From: Cryptomeria japonica | Taxonomy: Eukaryota; Streptophyta; Pinopsida; Cupressales; Cupressaceae | DNA length: 64,000 nt | Assembly: GCF_030272615.1 (NCBI RefSeq) | Contig: NC_081407.1 | Span: 268,044,075 to 268,108,074, forward strand | Direction: 5' to 3' | In this document: in pieces, positions 55,584-64,000 of the stretch | Layout of the letters: each line of letters starts with the position of its first letter | Numbering within the stretch: the first letter of the stretch is position 1 | The notes under the pieces: model-generated | Seen by the model: the letters and a program-made list of their open reading frames with translations, nothing else | Databases searched by the model: none | Told to the model about the DNA's origin: nothing | Program-made: the position numbers and the translations under genes

Positions 55584-58560
55584 TGTTACCCTGAGTTTCC
55601 GGGACGGGGATGGTAGGGACAGTGGGAAGCGTTTCCGGGACAGCAAATTTTTTTGCCAAATTTGGGGACGGCAAAGGGGACAGCTATATAAAATATAGGG
55701 AAAATTTAAAACATACAGGGAAATTCTAAATGTTCATGTGAAAACATAGATAAAGCATGCATATATACATTCTATTCATATGAAAACATGGCTATAGCTT
55801 GTGTATGATACTATGAAAACATTTTAGAATGTAAATTTTGAACATACAACATTGTCAATACTCAATATGCAATTATGCATTCATAATTTAGAATTTCAAT
55901 TCATTCACATTATCAATATGCATATCATAATAGATATTAAAAAAATAACATACAAAATGTCAAAATGCCCAAAGGCTACACAGCTGCTATTGAAAAATAA
56001 ATTGAATGAATGATTCAATAATCGGATAATTACATTGAACGATATACACACGTATATATAGAAGTTACAAGACGATGGGATCTTTAAAGTTTCACGAATT
56101 TTTTAATAAAAATTCATGGCCTTCTTTTTGGAATATTTTCCAGATTTTTTTTATAAAACGATTTGCTTTTTTGAAGGCTTTTTGAGAGTTTCGAGGGTTT
56201 CTAGTTTGTGGGCGAATTTCTTTGTGCTGGGCAGCAGTTCATGTTTTTTTTAGGGTTCTGAAGATTTTTGGGCCTGCAACCTGGAGGTTTTTTTTTTTTG
56301 CAAATTTAAAATTTTCCTAGGGTTTCTGCAATTTTCGACTAGGGTTTTGACCCAGTTCAAGTCAAAATTTCATTTTGCTTGTAGATTATTGGTGGGTTTT
56401 TCGAGACCTCAACTGGGTCGTCGTCAGATTTTTCTGGGTGCATCGTTTACCGTGCCTCGATTTTTGAGCCGTTGGATTTGTATTCTGATTTTAGATTCTT
56501 GGTGGGTTTTTCGAGAGCTTTTCTGGTTTGATCTCAGATTTTTCTGGTTGCCTCGTTTTCCGTGACTCTAATTTTGTGCCATCGAATTTGCCTTGGAATT
56601 TAAAAACAGTCAGCGATTTCTGCTAATTCTGTGGGCGTTGTTTATGCTGTACATCTGACCTAGGGTTTCTGCCCCTATGTTTTTTGCGTTTTTTTGGAAA
56701 AAAAATCATCTATATTTTTTTGTTTTTTTTACAAAAAAAAAGTCCGAGGTATTTTTTTATTTTCTGCAAATTATTATTTTTTCTGATTATTTTCTGGAAA
56801 AAATTCAGGTTTTAAGTTTGCAAAAAAATTTAATTTTTGGGTTTCTTCCAAACCTCGAAATTTGTGTCAGAATTCTCCTCCAGGGTTTCAGATTTTTTTG
56901 TGCAACTGCTTGTATTCTGATTTTTGAATCGGATTCTTCTGTCTCATGCTTTCACTAGGTTGACCTCGTTCAACCTCCATTTTCGTGATGGCATCTTTGA
57001 CCAACATCATGTTGGAACATAGTCAAAAGTTCAACAACTGCCACAACACCTGGAAACAGTGCATGATCACAATATCTGAATATCATTGCCTTGATCAGAT
57101 TGATTTAGGCCAAACCTCATCCTACAAGTCCCAAGGTTTTCACATTTTTTTTCCTCAAAAATTGTTCGCAGGGTTTAAAATTTTTTCCTTAAAAATTATT
57201 ATCTGTCATCTGCAAAGCTTGCGTCAGTTTTATGATTTTTTCCACAAAAAATCATGGGAGGGTTTTCATGATTTTTTCCTCAAAAATTGTTCACGGTGTT
57301 TATAATTTTCCCTTAAAAATTATCTCATTTGTAATCTGCGATATTCGCGTAAGATTTCATTATTTTGGGGTTTTACCCTTTTTTTCCACAAAAACGATGA
57401 TTTGTAACCTCAGATTTCTAGGGTTTTCACGATTTTTTCCTGAAAAATTGTTTGTAGGGTTTTTTTTACGATTTTTTCCTCAAAAATCATCTATAATGCG
57501 CGAAGTTCGCATGGGATTTGTGATTCGCGAAATTCTCCGGTTTTCATCGATTTTTTAGGTTGCAGTCAGTTTGGGTCGCACCTGTCAAGGCAAGCATCTG
57601 CAACCATAGTATTTTGCTATCAGTTTTGGAGTTGGTACTCTTCTGCAAAAGGGTTTGCTGATTTTTTCCTCAAAATCATGGTTTCGGGCTTCAATAATTC
57701 GTGTGTGCCAGATCTCTAATTCGCGTGTGAAGGCTACATTAGATTGGATGGCTTTTGATACTCTTGGTCATTTACATTCTGCAGATCTTGGGAGGGTCTC
57801 TCTAGCAGCAGAGTGTTCTTTGCATTTGTGATCAAAACACCTATAGTGTCTTTTGTAGGGTATTGAGTACGATGACCATTAGGGAGGGTGTTAAAATAAT
57901 ATAGTTTCATTGTCAATAATGATATGAAAATCAAAATAGTACTAAGTAAAACTAAATACAAATAAGCAAAGTATAATGCTGCCCCTAAACTGCATCTCCT
58001 AACATTGCATCAAAATCAAAGCCCTCTGAGTCTTTGTTTTAAGTTTTTATTTTTTTGAACTTATGAATTAATATTTTATTATTTGATTTCCTATTTATAA
58101 TTTATTATTTATTAATTTTAAATTTTTAAATGTTTAACAATTAATTTAATATTTTCTATTTATAATATGAATTAATTTTAAACGCTTGATATGAATTAAT
58201 TTTTTTAAATTTAAAATTTAATTAATGTTGCCTTTTAGTTTTTTAATAACAATTTGAATTAATAGGGGCCCCCCATATTAAAAAATTTAAAAAAAATTGA
58301 AAATACGACGTTGTTTTTTTTTAATATTTTTTAATAGCCTTAGATGTGGGGGACGTCTAGCCGTCCCCGGGAGGGATTGGGGCCGTCCCCGGGACGTACG
58401 GACGTCCCCCACGGCTAGGGCAGACGTCCCCCCATTTCAGGGACGTCCCCTCTAAATTCTTGGCAATTTGGGGACGGGGGGGAACGTCCGCTAGCCGTCC
58501 CCAAAACGTCCCCGGGATTGGGACGGGGGTTTTCAGGCCGGGGACGCGTCCCCAGGTTTT
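55584..58560. mobile_element. GGGGACG-rich inverted-repeat element, probably hAT-like
   Basis: The left arm (GTTACCCTGAGTTTCCGGGACGGGG..., to about 55690) and right arm (about 58345-58556, full of GTCCCCGGGACG words) are roughly inverted. Both outer flanks are (TA)n, which would fit an 8-bp TATATATA duplication but cannot prove it. The left GTTACC matches the 493-bp element at 23264. After removing the TE-D copy inside it the element is about 1.1 kb and non-coding. Confidence 0.5.
55991..57902 (+). mobile_element. Second TE-D copy, rearranged, with empty X-B site
   Basis: Internal region in plus orientation from about 56073 to 57888, ending in the polypurine tract GACCATTAGGGAGGG and just 14 bp of 3' LTR (57889-57902). 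At the left is an 87-bp LTR fragment (55991-56077) in the opposite orientation, joined to the internal region at the shared CGATG. The primer-binding site and the rest of both LTRs are missing. The site matching the X-B insertion (about 57757-57762) is uninterrupted. Confidence 0.8.
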
Positions 58561-59036
58561 ATATATATATATATATTAATTGTATTATCATTTATTATTA
58601 AATTCAATTCTAAAGCAGGCATCATCTTGTTTTGATTGTTTAGATGGGGACATCACAGAAATACTGTTTCAGGACTAAATTCAGGTAAATCCCAAAAAGA
58701 GACATTACATACCACTAACAAAGTTAACAGAAAAAGAGCCATCAAATTGACCTGTTTGAATAATGGGCCAATTAAACCATGAATTGTGACTTATAAGAGG
58801 GTTTGCCAACTACAATCATTGTATATAGAATGCAAAACATGATTTTCAGAATAACAATTTGAACCTTTATTTGTACCCCTTCTCAATTTAATAGAAAATT
58901 TATCAAGACTAATAATTTAATGGAAAGTTTCTTGCACTTCAAAGATTGCATTTAAACCTTGTTAATGGGGTAATAAACAGTAACCATAAGTGTTTTTTTA
59001 TCTTCTTGAATAACACCTTAAACTGATAATTTGTAA
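58561..59036. other. Intron sequence, no gene
   Basis: AT-rich sequence with a fragment of the AT-rich gypsy LTR end and GGGGACATCACA near 58640. Nothing else is recognised. Confidence 0.35.
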
Positions 59037-60450
59037 AATGAATTTTGCAAGAGCAGCTAGAGGTAACCCAGGTCCAGCCACTGTGGCTGTTGTCTTTCAG
59101 TGGTCTTTTGGGTCTTTTGTTATAGGGGCTTCTTATTTTTTAGGTTCCAGATCTAATAATGAAGCAGACACTTTGGCAGCTCTGGAAGGGAATTTATTGG
59201 TGGTCCCTTTGGGGTGCAAAAGTTTGGAGATTGAAGAGAAATCCCTTTTAGCAATCAATGGTTTTTTGAAAAATCAAATTCAAGATTAGCCTGTGATCAG
59301 CATCTTAGATGAAGTCTGGCTATTGTGTAGATATTTTGATTCAATTGGTTTTAGTCATTGCTTTTAGGATTGCAATATGGTTGCAGGTTTATTGACCAAT
59401 GGTAGGGTAGACCAATTTGCCTTTTCAACCAAAGTTAAGGAAGGATTTGGAGAATAATTCTATTTAAGGGAAGGTAATCATTCCTCCTAATTGTGGATCA
59501 CTTCCCAATTTTGACATGATGGCATTATTTTGTTGTGATTCAAAGCAGCTTGGATTATTTTCCTTGATTTGATCAAGACAATCATCTCATGAGCTTTGCA
59601 GCTCACAGAAACACATTTCTCTCTGCTCATGTACCTTCATGTTATATTTTCCAGCCCCATTTGCATTTTCCTTATGGTAATCTATTTCCTTGTAGCAGTG
59701 TTTGTCCGCAGTGGTGTGGTGATTTTCTGTGCAGGTTCAAGGCTGGTGTGACTGGCATTTGTGAAATCACAAAAAGGAGCTTTTTGAATGAAGATTTCCC
59801 TTATTCTGGAGCGGTCTCTGACAAACATTCAAGAAAGACTTTCTGCAACCCTGAACTCACTGTTTTGCATCGTCTGAAGGAGGTGCTAGGGAGTATAGGA
59901 TTGCAAATTCTGGAGCAGTTCACACTAGGGCCTCAATGTTCAGGGCTTTTGTTCATAAAATAGAAGCAAAAGTGTCTGATTCTAGGGCATGGGAGCGGAT
60001 TCTCAGCAGAATCCTTCAAGCATTTTTCTGGGTGATAACCTTGAGGATGACACCTTGGTTGACTCTGTTGTTTTGAGCCAGCTTCAGCAAGATATGGAGC
60101 AGCTGCAAGCTCTTATTCTGTCCTTGTTGAAGAAACAAGGCCAACTTAGTTCTCTATAGTCAAGATTTGGCTCTGTGCCTAGTCAATTTGTGAATGGTGA
60201 TTCATAACGGCAGTCTTGAGGTTTGCTACTCCACCTCCTCACTACTTCGAAAACTCAGATAACCAAAGCTGTTCATAAATTGTCTTTGGAGCTAAGTAGA
60301 CTAGTGATTCTCAAGGATGATGAAGCTTCAGGTCCCTATTGATAGTCTGGCTTGGGTGTGTGGTTGGTTGCACTATAAATGTTCTGTATGTTTGCAACCA
60401 GGCTTTCTTGAAGGAAGGTTTTTAGCATTCTTTGGTTTTTCACAAGAGGA
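59037..60450 (+). pseudogene. LINE 3' part: RNase H domain and following remnant
   Basis: 59038-59289 encodes MNFARAARGNPGPATVAVVF, the start of the RNase H domain of plant L1 LINEs (family FDGAARGNPGPAG), where the first Asp has become Ala. Further on is SRSNNEADTLAALEGNLLV, matching the NNEAEY-ALL-GL block. Downstream to about 60.45 kb there are scattered LINE-like words with stops. It is on the opposite strand to the HAD gene. Confidence 0.65.
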
Positions 60451-61278
60451 GCCCTAAAGAATCCTCACCTATCAATTGAATAAACATTATAAAGTAAACC
60501 TGAAATCACCACAAAAGTTTCTCAAAGAGATTCAAGTGCTTAACAGTAAACACTAACCAGATTTATAACAGAAGCTGCAATTGCAAAACAATTTTGTCTT
60601 AAGGATTTAATGCTGGTTGCAAGAAGCTGAACCTACTCAGATTGCTGCAGACTAGAATTTAAAAATCATTATGATTACCAACATGCTGAAATCAATAGCT
60701 TCCTGAAGTCGAACAATACGAAGGTATTTCCAATGGTATATATAATAGATCCTTGTAATTCAAAGTTCTCAAACAGCCACAAATATAGGATTCATATCTT
60801 TTACTTTTCTATTTATAATTGAGCAAATGCTAAAATTAGAGCTTTAATGTCCATGAAGTACTTACATGTTTATGGTCAAACTAGCCATGATAATAGCAAT
60901 TATGTTTCAGATATACTATTGGGCTCATATATAGAAAATCTGCTATAGTGTTTTTTATTCACATGATGAGTATTCTTGTTTAAAGAATTGTTTTTTTCTT
61001 GCTGCTTTATTAAGTTGAATTTCTACATAATAAAGAAATCTGTTATGTGATAATATATGGACAATATTCTGCCTATTGAACTCTATCTCTAAGGCACAAA
61101 TGAATTTCCCTCTTTATGTACAAATTAACATAAAAAACTTTGTGCCTTGGATATTCAACGATTTCTCAGAAGGAGTTCCAATTTGTAAAGCCAAACAGAA
61201 GTATTACCATAAAACTTGGAGAAAGTTGTGGACCATCCAAACTAAGTTAAAACAACAATTATAATAGATGTGACTTAC
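60451..61278. other. End of the 22.1-kb HAD intron near the donor
   Basis: AT-rich, no gene; a 62-codon frame at 61076-61264 is not recognised. The donor of the HAD exon is at 61278. Confidence 0.45.
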
Positions 61279-61383
61279 CACTACATTGTCCCATGAAAAA
61301 ATGAGACCAAAAGCTTCATCAGGTTTCATTGAGTATCTTATTCTTTGAAGACCACTTTCACGTAGTCGATCATTCAAGAAATC
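61279..61383 (-). CDS. HAD-superfamily hydrolase, internal exon (second seen)
   Basis: The acceptor is ATTGAAG at 61384 and the donor GTAAGT from 61278. 105 bp, 35 codons: DFLNDRLRESGLQRIRYSMK then PDEAFGLIFSWDNVV. It holds HAD motif I (hhhhDxDxx): GLIFSWDNVV keeps the second Asp, but Ser stands where the family's nucleophilic Asp normally is. Plant members of this subgroup may share this Ser (from memory, not certain), which would suggest a non-phosphatase or altered function rather than decay. The surrounding MKPDEAFGLIFSWD block is what I recognise. Substrate unknown; plastid location is inferred. Confidence 0.85.
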
Positions 61384-61540
61384 CTTCAATGAATTAAAAC
61401 ACAAATAAAACGCTTTAAGTTAGGAAACTAAAACACAAAAATTCCCTAATTTCCAATTTAGAAAATTGGCTTCTGTTGCATACAGATTAACAAAGCATGC
61501 CGCATTATACCACTAGGCCAAGTGCTCAAACAGAACTTAC

Positions 61541-61609
61541 TACATCAACTTCTAGTGGGCCATTTGGTTTGTAAGCTTCAAAAGCCTCTCCATATTCAGC
61601 TCCAATAGC
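61541..61609 (-). CDS. HAD-superfamily hydrolase, internal exon (first seen)
   Basis: 69 bp, 23 codons, phase 0 at both ends: AIGAEYGEAFEAYKPNGPLE then VDV. The acceptor is GTCGTCAG (61610) and the donor GTAAGT (61540). A 157-bp intron separates it from the next exon, and joining gives GPLEVDVDFLNDRL, as expected for this family upstream of motif I. The N-terminal exons with any transit peptide must lie above 64000; I found none between 61610 and 64000. Confidence 0.75.
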
Positions 61610-63419
61610 CTGACGACAAAATTCATATTGAACTTATAACCTTTTCACAAAGCAAAAACTATAGCAGTTGTGAAATTGTTTTATGTACTCCATGCATAAT
61701 ACATTTTAAATTTTAATGAACCACCTGAAGCTATGCAAGGTGCATGCCATTTTTTGAAGTCAAACAACACCTTAACGGAAAGCCTTAAACCACATTATGA
61801 AAGCCTTAAGCCACATTATGAAAGCAGCCATATCTGTAGAGACAATATTTAGAATTAATAGTTTCAATTTTCAACACTATACTTGTGTAGCACTACTTAG
61901 TACTACCCCTTATATGCTTGTACTAATAACTTGCAAAATGACACGTTTGTAAACAAGGTTCCAAGGTTCCTTAGTGAGAATGATTGCCAGACCTTATCCC
62001 TTAGTGATAGCCTTTTAAGATATCAGCCGCAAAAGTGTGAATGTTCAATACTTCGTAGTTTTTTCTTTAATTGATGCAGTAAACTAAAAAATTCCTATCT
62101 TGCTGTGGGATACTGATTTTATGTGCCTATATGCTTTATTATAAAAAATTTGAAGGACTGCAGCCCCAATTTTAATCATGCCACCATTTAATCAGAAACT
62201 TAGCTGGGACAACCAGACATTTGTATCCATGAATTTTTTATCACTTGGTGAACATTCGGAAATCTTCTGTCTACTAATAAATTTATTTATAGCCAAAATA
62301 AGGTCATATAAAATTTATAATCAAACTAACGCATCCTTTTCACTTTAATAGGGAGCATTTCAAGGTCATACAGTTTTAGTTAGTCAAGGTGTTAAGAAGT
62401 CCAGCATTGTTTGTTTGTATTTGTGGAAGTGTCCCTATTTAAAGTAAGTTCAATGTTCTTAGTATTATTTCAACCGATTAAAAAAAGCAAATTTGTGAGT
62501 AGGTAAATAAGAGTTATTTTATTTATGGGATGAGCTCAAGGAAGAAATTATTGGGCTTTCATAGTGGAGACCCATGTACGAATCCCTAGGAGACATGTTA
62601 AATGCTTAAAATGTTACAAATGTTGAATTAAGGAATTGCTGCATCCAGTTCTGGTTGTGCCATACATCAACAAACAAGGCCAGATTCAAGTCATGGGTGA
62701 ATTTGATGTAAGGGGTACCCCTAAATTGTGACATCTAAACCAAAGGACACCCAACAAGCAGAATTTAGCAATTAAACATATTGTTTTACCTAATAGTTCT
62801 CCAACACTGCTGATTATAAAGGGATACAGTGGTATTCATATTCAAACTTTCTAAATTAATCATTCATTAGGAATGACTGTTACTCACTAGAAGCAGGTTG
62901 TATGTTTTAAAATCTTTTAATATTTATTCCTTCTAACTCTCACTCACAGAATGTGATGCCATCCTGCCTACCATGTTTTGCTTAAAACATTTATATTATA
63001 CCTTTGATTATGCGATGTACTGAAATCTTTTTACATAGCCAAAAACGATATCAATAAGAGTAACTTAAAGTTCACGACTAAACCAGGTAAGTCTAAAGTA
63101 ATCACAAATTAGAGGTCTATTGATCCATTAATGACTCAGTTATACCAATGAACATCTCCTCAAAATGGATCCCAATAGTGTGAAATCTGCATTAACATAA
63201 GAATTGTATTATCTTCCACACTGCTGAAAAAAAAACCAATGAAGGAACGTGGCAAGAAAAATTATAGTATAGGCATTACCATGGAGACATGTTTACCCCA
63301 TAGAAACCTACTGGGAGTGAAATCTCCATTGAAGGTAGGGTTGTGTGATCCACAATGATTAGGGAAATGATAGCACAATAATGGGAGGAATTATTTTTGA
63401 AGTTGCAGCCATAGAAAAA
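61610..63419. other. Upstream HAD intron, nothing recognised
   Basis: AT-rich, no exon found on the minus strand by eye. A weak tRNA-like patch at about 62550-62600 is noted under rejected items. Confidence 0.4.
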
Positions 63420-63712
63420 CACAAGAGGGACTAACTGCCAGTTCCATCAAGAGACAGTTATAAAACTGTCAGTTCCATCAAGGGGCAGTTTCAAAACTGC
63501 TGGTTCCTCTAAGGGATGATTTCAAAACTGCAGGCTTTTTAAGAGGCAGTTTTGAAACCATTAGCCGTTAGGGGGTTTTTCCAAAACTGTCAAGGCAGTT
63601 TCACAACCGCCAATCTCACAAAAGGAGCAGTTTTGAAACCATCAGTCCCTAGTGCTAGGGGGTTTTTCCAAAACTGTGAAGGCAGTTTCACAACCGCCGA
63701 TCTCACAAAAGG
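63420..63712. repeat. Minisatellite with GGCAGTTT/AAACTGCC stems
   Basis: The first part (63435-63541) has ~45-bp units with CAGTTCCATCAAG-type cores. The second part has two ~85-bp units (about 63542-63624 and 63625-63712), each with GGGGGTTTTTCCAAAACTG and GGCAGTTTCACAACCGCC. The units contain complementary GGCAGTTTTGAAAC/GTTTCAAAACTGCC pieces that can fold. Confidence 0.8.
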
Positions 63713-64000
63713 GGACTTTGGGCCCAATTCAACATGTGAGATGTTGAAACAGACAATTCAATGATTTCTTTTCAAATTTCCATTTTGGAGCCTTCCAATG
63801 TGCAAGGGAGATTCTCCAGCAACTATTTAAAGACATGAAAAGATTGGATTGGATGATCAAAGGCATTCCATAGTGAATGTATCATCAAAGGGAGGTTTGA
63901 GCAAATTCAAATCTTCCAGTTGCAAATCATAATACACAAGAGAGTGAGAGTGCAACTCAGAGAACAAGGAAATTCCAGGCAGAGTACACAGCTAAATGGG
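63713..64000. other. Unclassified end of window
   Basis: No coding or terminal-repeat signal is recognised. Confidence 0.3.

Noticed and set aside
62540-62620. A second tRNA-like SINE (GTGGAGACCC...GAATCCC)
   Set aside because: Only fragments of possible boxes, with no duplication or tail that I can define.

Overview
The window looks like nuclear DNA of a seed plant with a very large genome, most likely a gymnosperm (inference). It is AT-rich, packed with nested Ty1/copia, Ty3/gypsy, LINE, SINE and hAT-like elements in many states of decay, and it appears to lie almost entirely within the introns of one gene. No bacterial, organellar or viral gene layout is visible.

Host gene (minus strand). 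Four short exons at 61541-61609, 61279-61383, 39146-39200 and about 13281-13354 splice in frame into part of a plant haloacid-dehalogenase (HAD) superfamily protein. A fifth possible exon starts at 13152. Two introns are about 22.1 kb (39201-61278) and 25.8 kb (13355-39145). The 5' exons should lie beyond 64000 and most of the 3' exons beyond position 1.

Layout from low to high coordinate. 1-6354: right part of a large unclassified element, here called family X (copy X-A). About 6.73-12.69 kb: a decayed LINE, plus strand, interrupted by a gypsy-type LTR deletion derivative (8616-9664). 13.3 kb: HAD exon. 14.7-25.96 kb: a three-level nest, with a gypsy remnant (minus) split by an old copia (plus), which is itself interrupted by family X copy X-C (17962-22987, TSD GGTTG) and by a hAT-like element (23264-23756, TSD ATCAAAAT). 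25961-31430: a nearly complete copia element with both LTRs and TSD ACATT. 31451-35352: a non-autonomous gypsy-type element with three LTRs (TSD AGTAC). 39.1 kb: HAD exon. 43699-52288: a non-autonomous LTR element, TE-D (TSD TGAAT), carrying a complete family X insertion, X-B (44134-50595, TSD AGTAC). 52965-53103: a 139-bp hAT-type MITE. 53870-54003: a tRNA-derived SINE. 55.58-58.56 kb: a GGGGACG-rich inverted-repeat element with a rearranged second TE-D copy inside it. 59-60.4 kb: 3' part of another LINE. 61.3-61.6 kb: two HAD exons.

The strongest candidate for something undescribed is family X: three copies, two with both ends and a perfect 5-bp target duplication inside the window. It has TG...CA ends but no terminal repeats longer than about 5 bp, one roughly 1,090-codon reading frame with no recognisable transposase, reverse transcriptase or integrase, two conserved hairpins at one end, and a conserved TATA box beyond the stop codon. 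An unoccupied paralogous site for X-B is present at about 57.76 kb in the same window.
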